Below are positions 20,942 to 28,307 of a stretch of 64,000 nucleotides of DNA, one piece after another. The translations under genes were made by a program, and so were the position numbers. Below the pieces are notes generated by a model that did no database searches, was not told where the DNA came from, and saw only the letters and a list, made by a program, of their open reading frames with translations. Source of the DNA: Mycobacterium sp. EPa45 (GTDB lineage: Bacteria; Actinomycetota; Actinomycetes; Mycobacteriales; Mycobacteriaceae); contig NZ_CP011773.1 in the NCBI RefSeq assembly GCF_001021385.1, positions 5,084,001 to 5,148,000 on the forward strand. The letters run 5' to 3'. Each line of letters opens with the position of its first letter. The stretch's first letter is position 1.

Positions 20942-21793
20942 ATGGATTACGGGCTCGTTCTGTTCACCAGTGATCGCGGCATCGCGCCGGCGTCGGCGGC
21001 CAAACTCGCCGACGACCACGGTTTCACGACCTTCTACGTGCCCGAGCACACCCACATCCCGGTCAAGCGGGAAGCCGCGCACCCCACCACCGGTGACGAG
21101 TCGCTGCCCGACGACCGCTACATGCGAACCCTGGATCCGTGGGTCAGCCTGGGTACCGCGGCTGCGGTGACCTCCAGGGTGCGGCTGTCCACCGCGGTGG
21201 CGCTGCCCGTCGAGCACGACCCGATCACACTGGCGAAATCCATTGCCACCCTTGATCATCTGTCCGGGGGCCGGGTCAGCCTCGGGGTCGGCTTCGGGTG
21301 GAACACCGATGAGCTGGCCGACCACGGCGTCCCGGCCGGGCGGCGGCGCACGTGCCTACGCGAGTATCTCGAAGCGATGCGGGCGCTGTGGACCCAAGAA
21401 GAAGCCGAATACGACGGCGAATTCGTCAAATTCGGCCCCAGCTGGGCCTGGCCGAAGCCGGTTCAGTCGCACATCCCGGTGCTCGTCGGCGCGGCAGGCA
21501 CCGAGAAGAACTTCAAGTGGATCGCCCGCAGTGCCGACGGCTGGATCACCACGCCACGCGACTTCGACATCGACGAGCCGGTGAAGCTCCTCCACGACAC
21601 GTGGGCGGCCGCCGGGCGCGACGGCGACCCGCAGATCGTCGCGCTCGACTTCAAGCCGGTGCCGGAGAAATTGGCGCACTGGAAGGACATTGGCGTCACG
21701 GAGGTGCTGTTCGGTCTGCCGGACAAGTCGGCCGACGAGGTCGCCGCCTACGTCGAGCGATTGGCCGGCAAGCTCGGCGCGCTCGACCTCTAG
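20942..21793 (+). CDS. F420-type luciferase-like oxidoreductase (Rv0953c-like)
   Basis: The 283-residue protein starts MDYGLVLFTSDRG. Motifs of the LLM class F420-dependent TIGR03619 group include FYVPEHTHIPVKRE, VALPVEHDPITLAKSIATLD, GRVSLGVGFGWN and VGAAGTEKNFKWIARSADGW. Such enzymes form (alpha/beta)8 barrels and use F420 or FMN; the substrate is unknown. The sequence is nearly that remembered for Rv0953c. It is divergent from sfnG, and its stop overlaps the minus-strand thiolase-like gene by 4 bp. Confidence 0.87.
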   Translation: MDYGLVLFTSDRGIAPASAAKLADDHGFTTFYVPEHTHIPVKREAAHPTTGDESLPDDRYMRTLDPWVSLGTAAAVTSRVRLSTAVALPVEHDPITLAKSIATLDHLSGGRVSLGVGFGWNTDELADHGVPAGRRRTCLREYLEAMRALWTQEEAEYDGEFVKFGPSWAWPKPVQSHIPVLVGAAGTEKNFKWIARSADGWITTPRDFDIDEPVKLLHDTWAAAGRDGDPQIVALDFKPVPEKLAHWKDIGVTEVLFGLPDKSADEVAAYVERLAGKLGALDL

Positions 21794-23322
21794 GCCGGCA
21801 CGGCCCGGTTCTTGCCGTCCTCGCCCGCGGTCACCGTGATCGCGGCGCCCAGCGGGTCGCCCTCACTCATCAAGGCCACCAGGGCCTCATCGGTGCTGAT
21901 CGCCATGAAGCGGCTGCCGTCGGCGTCGAGGCGACCAATGATGATGCCGGTGCGCTCCGGCCAGTCGTAGCGCACCGAGTAGGTCTCGATCACGCCTGTG
22001 CCGTTGGCATTCCGAGTGACCGGAACCTTGGGAAGCGCCGCGATGTCGGCCTGCAGTTCGGCGCTGCGGTCGGGCGCCCAGTCGGTCGGGGTGGTCGAGT
22101 AGACGCCCACGGAGTACTTGCTCATCACGCCGCCGTTGGCGCCCACCAGTCCGAAAGCGCCGGGCTTGTCCCGCATCGCAGCGACAGTCTCGGCGATACC
22201 GTGCAACGAATAGCTGTTGCCGGGCCCGCCGAAGTACGGCAGGCCGCCGGTCAGGGTGAGCCCGCGCGGATCGTCGGCGGCCAGCCCGAAGTCGTCGCAC
22301 ACCGCGAAGACCGGGAACGGGAAGCAGCTGTAGAGATCGAAGGTGGCGACGTCGTCGATACCGATGCCGGCGACCCGAAGCGCCTCTGCCACAGCCTGTT
22401 TCGATGAGTAGCTGACACTGACGTCCTCGCGGTCCAGTAGATCCTGCTCGCGCTGATCGGCATGACCGTGCAGGAACACCCACTTCTCCTCGGGCACACC
22501 GAGTTTGCGCGCAGCTGCCACCGACATCACGATTGCCGCAGCCCCCTGGTTGACGGTGTCGCGAGCCACCAGCAACCGCGGATACGGGTCGCAGATCATC
22601 CGGTTCTCAGCAGTGACAGTCACGATCTCCTCGACCGAACGCTCGACCGGCGAAGACGAAAACGGGTTCTTGGCAGCCACTTTCGAAAATGGCGCGAACA
22701 GCTCGGCCATCGTGAGCCGGTATTCGTGGACGGACAGCCCCAGCCGTGCGCGGCGGGCGTTGTCCAGCAGCCCGTACTGCACCGGCGCGCCGGTCAGTCC
22801 GTGGTTCGCGGTGTATTCGCTCATGTACTGCTCGAAGCCGTACCCGCGATCCTCGAGCTGACCACCGACCTTCTCGCTGTGGTCGGGTCCATCGTCGCGG
22901 CCCGAGAAGGTCTTCAGCGTCGAGCCGTTCTCCGAACCGAGGATCAATGCCACCTCGATATCACCGGCCGCGATCGCGCCGGCGAACTCGGTCACCAGTT
23001 TCTGCGGGCCGTTACCGCCGATCGGTTCGAGCAGCGCCCGCTCGGGGTCCGCACCGACGCGCTGGGCCACCGACCGCACGTAGTTGTCGGAAGCGCCCAG
23101 CGGCGCGTCGGCGAAGGGCGTGCAGATCTCGAACTGCCGCAGGCCGGCGAACACTCCAATGGCCTTTGCGACGGCGGCGACGTCCGCCCCGGTGTCGGCC
23201 AGCGCCGCGCGAACCGCCTCGGTGGCCAGCTCGACCGCCGACATGCCGCGGTAGTCCGGGTCGTCGATGCGCTCGGTGAACTGCCCGACGCCGACGAGGA
23301 CGGGGGTACGCGGATCGACCAT
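21790..23322 (-). CDS. Thiolase-like protein without the usual cysteines
   Basis: The 510-residue protein has thiolase-fold halves at residues about 1-250 and 260-400 and a C-terminal OB-like extension. The N-terminus TPVLVGVGQFTER fits the family. At the usual nucleophile position it reads EPIGGNGPQKLVTEF, with no cysteine. At the second catalytic Cys position it reads GANGGVMSKY. Only the GGPGNSYSLHGIAE histidine region remains. It is therefore probably a thiolase-like lyase, lipid-transfer protein or non-canonical enzyme rather than an ordinary acetyl-CoA acetyltransferase. A near-consensus KstR box lies 16-29 bp before the ATG at 23322, linking it to sterol or lipid catabolism. Confidence 0.8.
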   Translation of the reverse strand: MVDPRTPVLVGVGQFTERIDDPDYRGMSAVELATEAVRAALADTGADVAAVAKAIGVFAGLRQFEICTPFADAPLGASDNYVRSVAQRVGADPERALLEPIGGNGPQKLVTEFAGAIAAGDIEVALILGSENGSTLKTFSGRDDGPDHSEKVGGQLEDRGYGFEQYMSEYTANHGLTGAPVQYGLLDNARRARLGLSVHEYRLTMAELFAPFSKVAAKNPFSSSPVERSVEEIVTVTAENRMICDPYPRLLVARDTVNQGAAAIVMSVAAARKLGVPEEKWVFLHGHADQREQDLLDREDVSVSYSSKQAVAEALRVAGIGIDDVATFDLYSCFPFPVFAVCDDFGLAADDPRGLTLTGGLPYFGGPGNSYSLHGIAETVAAMRDKPGAFGLVGANGGVMSKYSVGVYSTTPTDWAPDRSAELQADIAALPKVPVTRNANGTGVIETYSVRYDWPERTGIIIGRLDADGSRFMAISTDEALVALMSEGDPLGAAITVTAGEDGKNRAVPA

Positions 23323-23337
23323 AGTTCGACAGGCTAA

Positions 23338-23351
23338 TAGAACGTGTTACC
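23338..23351 (-). promoter_or_regulatory. Candidate KstR box upstream of the thiolase-like gene
   Basis: On the plus strand TAGAACGTGTTACC matches TnnAACnnGTTnnA at 7 of 8 fixed positions (last A is C). KstR is the TetR-family repressor of cholesterol catabolism genes, with that consensus from published work. The box ends 16 bp before the start codon. Confidence 0.5.
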
Positions 23352-23385
23352 GTTTTGCCAACCGGGGGCTTTTTGCCGAAATCGA

Positions 23386-23424
23386 CATCAGGGCTGCGAT
23401 CCGGTGTGGATCACAGCCCTGATG
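23386..23424 (-). terminator. Terminator of sucC-sucD
   Basis: CATCAGGGCTG (23386-23396) pairs with CAGCCCTGATG (23414-23424), an 11-bp perfect stem with a 17-nt loop, 19 bp after the sucD stop (23443, minus strand). No strict T-tract follows. Confidence 0.7.
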
Positions 23425-23442
23425 TGGAACTCGCGGCTCAGA

Positions 23443-24345
23443 TCAGAGCCCCGCCAAGATCTCCCGAGCCAGGTTGGCGGTCTCCGACGGCGTCTTGCCG
23501 ACCTTGACCCCCGCGGCCTCGAGGGCTTCCTTCTTGCCCTGCGCGGTGCCGGCACCGGAGGTCACGATCGCGCCGGCGTGGCCCATGGTCTTGCCTTCCG
23601 GCGCGGTGAACCCGGCGACGTAGCCGACGACGGGCTTGGAGACGTTGGCCTGGATGTAGGCGCCCGCCTTCTCCTCGGCGTCGCCGCCGATCTCGCCGAT
23701 CATCACGATGATCTTGGTCTCGGGGTCCTTCTCGAACGCCTCGATGGCGTCGATGTGGGTGGTGCCGATGATCGGGTCGCCGCCGATGCCGATGGCGGTC
23801 GAGAAGCCGAGATCGCGCAGCTCGTACATCATCTGGTAGGTCAGCGTGCCGGACTTCGACACCAGGCCGATCGGGCCCTTGCCGGTGATGTTGTTCGGCG
23901 TGATGCCGACCAGCGACTCGCCCGGGGTGATGATGCCGGGGCAGTTCGGGCCGATGATCCGGGTCTTCTCGCCCTTCTCCACGTTGTAGGCCCAGGCATA
24001 TGCGCTGTCCTGCACCGGGATTCCCTCGGTGATGACCACCAGCAGCGGGATCTCGGCATCGATCGCCTCGATGATGGCGTCCTTGGAGAAGGCCGGCGGC
24101 ACGAAGGCGATCGACACGTCGGCGCCGGTCTCCTTCATGGCCTCGGCGACCGAACCGAACACCGGCAACTCGATGTCGTTGCCGTCTTTGTCTTTGTGAG
24201 ACACGGTGGTTCCGGCCTTGCGCGCGTTGACGCCGCCGACCACCTGGGTGCCGGCCTTCAGCATCAGCGCGGTGTGCTTGGTGCCTTCGCCGCCGGTGAT
24301 GCCCTGGACGATGACCTTGTTGGACGCGTTAAGAAAAATCGACAT
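23443..24345 (-). CDS. sucD: Succinyl-CoA synthetase alpha subunit
   Basis: This 300-residue subunit of the TCA-cycle enzyme interconverts succinyl-CoA and succinate with NDP phosphorylation. The CoA-binding Rossmann domain starts [16 protein letters not shown]. The phosphohistidine is in [11 protein letters not shown] near residue 252, and [15 protein letters not shown] is the C-terminal domain signature. It lies 12 bp downstream of sucC on the minus strand and ends before a strong hairpin. The ATG at 24345 gives [15 protein letters not shown], typical of mycobacterial SucD. Confidence 0.97.
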   Translation of the reverse strand: MSIFLNASNKVIVQGITGGEGTKHTALMLKAGTQVVGGVNARKAGTTVSHKDKDGNDIELPVFGSVAEAMKETGADVSIAFVPPAFSKDAIIEAIDAEIPLLVVITEGIPVQDSAYAWAYNVEKGEKTRIIGPNCPGIITPGESLVGITPNNITGKGPIGLVSKSGTLTYQMMYELRDLGFSTAIGIGGDPIIGTTHIDAIEAFEKDPETKIIVMIGEIGGDAEEKAGAYIQANVSKPVVGYVAGFTAPEGKTMGHAGAIVTSGAGTAQGKKEALEAAGVKVGKTPSETANLAREILAGL

Positions 24346-24357
24346 GTCAAGGGTCCC

Positions 24358-25521
24358 TTACTTGTTGGCCAGCTCGGCGGCCTTGTCGGCGCCGGAGTCC
24401 ATGGTGTCGGCCTGGATCACGAGAGGGTGGTTGGCTTCGGCGAGGATGCGCCGGCCCTCGTCGACGTTGTTGCCGTCGAGGCGAACGACGAGCGGCTTGT
24501 TGGCCTCGTCGCCGAGGATCTGCAGCGCCTTGACGATGCCGTTGGCCACCGCGTCGCACGCAGTGATGCCGCCGAACACGTTGACGAACACGCTCTTGAC
24601 CTGGCTGTCGCCCAGGATCACGTCGAGGCCGTTGGCCATCACCTCCGCGGAGGCGCCACCACCGATATCGAGGAAGTTGGCGGGCTTCACGCCGCCGTGC
24701 TTCTCACCGGCATAGGCGACGACGTCCAGGGTCGACATGACCAGACCCGCGCCGTTGCCGATGATGCCGACCTCGCCGTCGAGCTTCACGTAGTTGAGGT
24801 CATTCTCCTTGGCCTTCAGCTCGAGCGGATCGGTGGCGTCCTTGTCCTCGAATTCGGCGTGGCCCGGCTGACGGAAGTCGGCGTTGGCGTCCAGGGTGAC
24901 CTTGCCGTCCAGCGCCAGGATCTGATCGTCGGGCGTGCGCACCAGCGGGTTGACCTCCACCAGGGTCGCGTCTTCGTTGGTGAAGACCTCCCACAGCTTC
25001 TGGATGGTCACGGCCGCGGCGTCGAGCACCTCGGCGGGCAGGTGGCCCTTCTCGGCGATCTCGCGGGCGAAGGCCAGATCGACACCCTTCACGGCGTCGA
25101 CGGGCACTTTGGCCAGGCGGTCGGGCTTGGTGGCGGCGACTTCTTCGATCTCCATGCCGCCCTCGACCGAGCACATCGCCAGGTAGGTGCGGTTGGAGCG
25201 GTCGAGCAGGAAGGAGATGTAGTACTCCTCGGCGATGTCACTGGCCTCGGCGACCAGCAGCTTCTTGACGATGTGGCCCTTGATGTCCAGGCCGAGGATG
25301 TTCTTGGCGTGGGTGTAGGCGTCGTCGGGGGTCGCGGCGTACTTGACTCCACCAGCCTTCCCGCGGCCACCCACCTTCACCTGAGCCTTGACCATCACGG
25401 GCTTGCCGATTTCCTCGGCGATGGCTTTGGCGTCCTCAGGCGAGTCGGTGACCCGGCCCGGGGTGGTGGGAACGTTGTGCTTGGCGAACAGTTCTTTCGC
25501 CTGATACTCGAAAAGATCCAT
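24358..25521 (-). CDS. sucC: Succinyl-CoA synthetase beta subunit
   Basis: The 387-residue ATP-grasp subunit starts at ATG 25521 with [18 protein letters not shown], the invariant SucC N-terminus; an extended frame upstream is not part of it. [16 protein letters not shown] is the nucleotide-binding loop, EVNPLVRT carries metal ligands, and [13 protein letters not shown] and FGGITACD belong to the C-terminal ligase domain. It forms a two-gene operon with sucD. A 259-bp divergent intergenic region separates it from the M23 peptidase. Confidence 0.97.
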   Translation of the reverse strand: MDLFEYQAKELFAKHNVPTTPGRVTDSPEDAKAIAEEIGKPVMVKAQVKVGGRGKAGGVKYAATPDDAYTHAKNILGLDIKGHIVKKLLVAEASDIAEEYYISFLLDRSNRTYLAMCSVEGGMEIEEVAATKPDRLAKVPVDAVKGVDLAFAREIAEKGHLPAEVLDAAAVTIQKLWEVFTNEDATLVEVNPLVRTPDDQILALDGKVTLDANADFRQPGHAEFEDKDATDPLELKAKENDLNYVKLDGEVGIIGNGAGLVMSTLDVVAYAGEKHGGVKPANFLDIGGGASAEVMANGLDVILGDSQVKSVFVNVFGGITACDAVANGIVKALQILGDEANKPLVVRLDGNNVDEGRRILAEANHPLVIQADTMDSGADKAAELANK

Positions 25522-25654
25522 GGGCTCACTGTCTGGTCGGCGCTGACTGTTTTTGGGGATGTCGTGATTAGGGAAGTCGCTCCGGGGGGAACTGTATCTA
25601 GACGGCTTCGGGACTCCGTCCCCGCCTACCACTCATGTGGTACATCTCACCGCG

Positions 25655-25674
25655 GAGTTGAAGTGATTCAACTC
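25655..25674 (+). repeat. Perfect hairpin GAGTTGAA-GTGA-TTCAACTC
   Basis: An 8-bp perfect inverted repeat encloses GTGA. Transcribed rightward, the loop is a GNRA tetraloop, which favours an RNA structure in the 5' leader of the M23 gene. As DNA it could equally be an operator for sucCD or the peptidase. I match it to no known riboswitch. Confidence 0.5.
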
Positions 25675-25745
25675 ACAATCCTCCGTGGAATAACGTCTTG
25701 GGTTGCCACCCGCTGCGAGTCTCGTTAACGTCGTCGGGGTCCAGA

Positions 25746-25761
25746 TAACGCTTTGGTCACG
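25746..25761 (+). promoter_or_regulatory. Candidate MtrA-type direct repeat
   Basis: TAACG (25746-25750) and TCACG (25757-25761) are 11 bp apart, a spacing used by OmpR-family regulators. Further TAACG copies occur at 25691 and 25726. MtrA is known to control M23 and other wall peptidases in corynebacteria and mycobacteria; the exact motif is recalled only loosely. Confidence 0.3.
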
Positions 25762-25780
25762 ACTAAAGGGACTTTGAGTT

Positions 25781-26836
25781 TTGACGCAGCATCGGCCGAC
25801 ACCGACTTCTCTCGGCGATCTCTCGGCCTCGCAGGCTTTGACCAGGACCTTTGATCGCCAAGCGCCATCGGCGCGGGCCCTGGACCCCGAGCGTCTGGAC
25901 GTCACGGACATCATCCCGTTCAACGAGTTCGGCGACCTCTGCGACATCGACTTCCGCGAGAGCACCGCTTTCGAGAGCCTCCAGGTGGCGCGCTGCCCCG
26001 AGCTCGACGACCTGCACGACGCCGACGACGTCCAACCGCTGCGGCTGGCCGTGCCGACCGAATTCGCCCCGCCGCGGAACGAGCGCGCCGAGGTGCCGCG
26101 CTTCATCAACAGCGACAACACCGACGTGCTGCCGCGCACCCCGCAGCACCGCAGGCAACCGACCGGAGCGGTCAAGGGTCGCGTGATGATCGCCGCGATG
26201 GCCGCCGGCGCCGCCGCCGCGGCCGCCTACACCGCGGTCAAGCCCGCCACCGACACGACCACCCAGACCGTGCTGGCGGCCGACAAGGCTCCCATGGACG
26301 GCTCGGTGACCACACCGCGCGGCGTGCAGCTGATCGCGGTGAAGCCGGTCGCCGACGCCGTGCACGGCGAGGAATTGGCGAACGGTAACGCCTTCGCCCA
26401 GGAACGCGCCGAGCGCGAAGCCCGCCTGCAGCGGCCGCTGTTCGTCATGCCCACCAAGGGCGTGTACACGTCGGGCTTCGGCTACCGCTGGGGCGCTCTG
26501 CACGCCGGCGTGGACCTGGCCGGGCCGATCGGCACTCCGATCGTCGCGGTCTCCGACGGTGTCGTGATCGACGCGGGACCGACGGCCGGCTACGGCGCCT
26601 GGGTCAAGCTGCGCCACTCCGACGGCACGGTCACCCTGTACGGCCACGTCAACACCTGGACGGTTCAGATCGGCCAGCGGGTCTTCGCGGGCGACCAGAT
26701 CGCCACCATCGGCAACCGTGGCAATTCGACCGGCCCGCATCTGCACTTCGAAGTTCTGCAGGGCGGCACCAACCGGATTGATCCGGCGCCCTGGCTGGCG
26801 CAGCGGGGGCTGTCCGTCGGCCCCTACGTCGGCTGA
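25781..26836 (+). CDS. M23 (LytM/lysostaphin-type) endopeptidase, Rv0950c-like
   Basis: The 351-residue protein starts at TTG 25781 with AAAGGGA about 9 bp upstream. Residues 1-130 are acidic and probably cytoplasmic. GRVMIAAMAAGAAAAAAYTA near residue 135 is a single membrane anchor. An extracytoplasmic stalk leads to an M23 domain at about 225-345. Zinc ligands are visible: H241 and D245 in HAGVDLAGP, and H320-H322 in GPHLHFEV, so the enzyme looks active as a peptidoglycan cross-link hydrolase. The next gene starts 4 bp after its stop. Upstream lie the GNRA hairpin and possible MtrA repeats. Confidence 0.88.
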   Translation: MTQHRPTPTSLGDLSASQALTRTFDRQAPSARALDPERLDVTDIIPFNEFGDLCDIDFRESTAFESLQVARCPELDDLHDADDVQPLRLAVPTEFAPPRNERAEVPRFINSDNTDVLPRTPQHRRQPTGAVKGRVMIAAMAAGAAAAAAYTAVKPATDTTTQTVLAADKAPMDGSVTTPRGVQLIAVKPVADAVHGEELANGNAFAQERAEREARLQRPLFVMPTKGVYTSGFGYRWGALHAGVDLAGPIGTPIVAVSDGVVIDAGPTAGYGAWVKLRHSDGTVTLYGHVNTWTVQIGQRVFAGDQIATIGNRGNSTGPHLHFEVLQGGTNRIDPAPWLAQRGLSVGPYVG

Positions 26837-26840
26837 CGCG

Positions 26841-27449
26841 GTGCCTGAACCGAACGATCCGCACACCCGCATCATCCGGCGCCAGCCGTCGGGACCCATC
26901 CCCCAGCCCGAAGAGCCGCGCACCGGCATCATCCGGCGGGCCCCCACCGGACCCATCCCCCAGGCTCCCGATGACCGCACCACCAACATTGCCCGTCCAC
27001 CGGTCGACGATGCCCCGACTGGGCTGATCCGCCGCGCCGCCCCGGTCGCGGTTCCGGCCCGGCCGGGCGTGGTGGACGTCCCCGCCTCCCGTACCGCCAT
27101 CGCGGCCTGCACCGTCAGCATCATCAGCGGATGGGCCACCGGCGTCGTCGCCACCGACCTGATCACCGGATGGTGGGGCACCGACCTCCTGTTCTGCCTG
27201 GCGGTCGGCTTCCTGACCCTGCTGTTCGCGGTCACCACGATCGCGGGAGTGATCACGTTGCTGCTGCGTCGCTCGGTCGGCCGCTACCTCATCGCGTTCG
27301 GCGCCGTCGTCGCGCTGCTGACGTTCGGCAGCGTGTTCGTCGCCGGCGCGCGAATTCCGTTGGCGGTGTACCTGATTCCGCTGTTGCCGTTGGCAAGCCT
27401 GGTTCTGGCACTGCACCCGTCAACCCGGCGATGGTGCCGACCGCGCTGA
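26841..27449 (+). CDS. Membrane protein with repeated RIIRR/GPIPQ N-terminus
   Basis: The 202-residue protein starts at GTG 26841 (VPEPNDPHTRIIRR), 4 bp after the peptidase stop, so the two are co-transcribed. Residues 8-75 hold three imperfect repeats built on RTxIIRRxPxGPIPQ. Residues 80-195 hold four hydrophobic segments (TVSIISGWATGVV, LLFCLAVGFLTLLFAVTTIAGVI, YLIAFGAVVALLTFGSVFVAG, and AVYLIPLLPLASLVLAL). No family is recognised. Its link to the M23 enzyme suggests a wall-related membrane role. The 3' end overlaps the convergent PAP2 gene by 30 bp. Confidence 0.75.
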   Translation: MPEPNDPHTRIIRRQPSGPIPQPEEPRTGIIRRAPTGPIPQAPDDRTTNIARPPVDDAPTGLIRRAAPVAVPARPGVVDVPASRTAIAACTVSIISGWATGVVATDLITGWWGTDLLFCLAVGFLTLLFAVTTIAGVITLLLRRSVGRYLIAFGAVVALLTFGSVFVAGARIPLAVYLIPLLPLASLVLALHPSTRRWCRPR

Positions 27450-28298
27450 GCGCCTGCGGCTCTCCCACCACTCCCCGACGACGATGACGGCGACCGCCCA
27501 CGCCGCGCCGAGGAACGCCCCGGCGACGACATCGCTGACGTAGTGCACACCGAGATAGATCCGGGAGAAACCGACGAGGCCGGCGAGCGCCAGCGCGATC
27601 GCCCACAACGCGACCCGCGCCGCCCAGGCGCGGAGCACCCAGCGGCCGATCATCCAGGAGACGAGCACCGCGACACCGAAGGAACCGGTCGCGTGGCCGG
27701 ACGGGAACGAGAAGCCGTCTTCGACGATCACCGCGATCCATGACGGCGGACGAGTACGGCCGACCATCACCTTCGCGACCACCAGCACGACCCCAACACC
27801 TACCAACCCGGACACCCCGAGCACCGCGGGCAGCCAGGAGCGGATTCGCCAGCTCACCCACGCGCTGACGCCGGCCACGATCACCGCCAGTGTGGCCGCA
27901 TCACCAAGGTGGGTAAGCACTTTCAGAGTCTCGGTCAGCCACAGGTCACGACGGGCGGCCAGCCACTGGCTGACCGGCTCATCGACATAGGTGATCAGCT
28001 CGCCTTCCAGGACGTCGTCGAGCAGTTCGGTGAAACCGGCCGCCAGCAGCGCGACAAGCACCATCCCGGACAGCAGTCCGACCGCGGCGGCAACGTCCAC
28101 CGACAACCAGCGGGCCAGTGGTCTGACAGCGCGGTCGAGGCGTTCGGTCGCCCAGGAACGTATTCGGCCGACCGCGTCGAGCACGGCGCGATGACGCGCC
28201 ACCCAGATCGCGAGCCCCCACCAGAGCACCAGGGCCACAAGTACGATCGCACCGAGAATCCCGAAGCCGGGCGAGCCCGGTCCGTACGGCTGCCCCAT
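27420..28298 (-). CDS. PAP2-superfamily membrane phosphatase
   Basis: The 292-residue protein has about six membrane helices. The full PAP2 signature is present: KVMVGRTRP (motif 1, Kx6RP), FPSGHATGSFG (motif 2) and SRIYLGVHYVSDVVAG (motif 3, SRx5Hx3D), placed between residues 180 and 255. Such enzymes dephosphorylate lipid or polyprenyl phosphates on the outer face of the membrane. The start ATG at 28298 lies 9 bp downstream of the uvrD1 stop (28308), so it may be transcribed with uvrD1. The substrate is not predictable. Confidence 0.88.
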   Translation of the reverse strand: MGQPYGPGSPGFGILGAIVLVALVLWWGLAIWVARHRAVLDAVGRIRSWATERLDRAVRPLARWLSVDVAAAVGLLSGMVLVALLAAGFTELLDDVLEGELITYVDEPVSQWLAARRDLWLTETLKVLTHLGDAATLAVIVAGVSAWVSWRIRSWLPAVLGVSGLVGVGVVLVVAKVMVGRTRPPSWIAVIVEDGFSFPSGHATGSFGVAVLVSWMIGRWVLRAWAARVALWAIALALAGLVGFSRIYLGVHYVSDVVAGAFLGAAWAVAVIVVGEWWESRRRSARSAPSPG

Positions 28299-28307
28299 AG
28301 GTGTGGA

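Noticed and set aside
23344..25728. Plus-strand frame of nearly 800 codons
   Set aside because: It is antisense to the unambiguous sucD and sucC genes.
25522..25780. A ydaO/c-di-AMP riboswitch before the M23 gene
   Set aside because: Such riboswitches precede some wall hydrolase genes, but the conserved ACAGCUAACC-type core was not found; only a simple GNRA hairpin is present.
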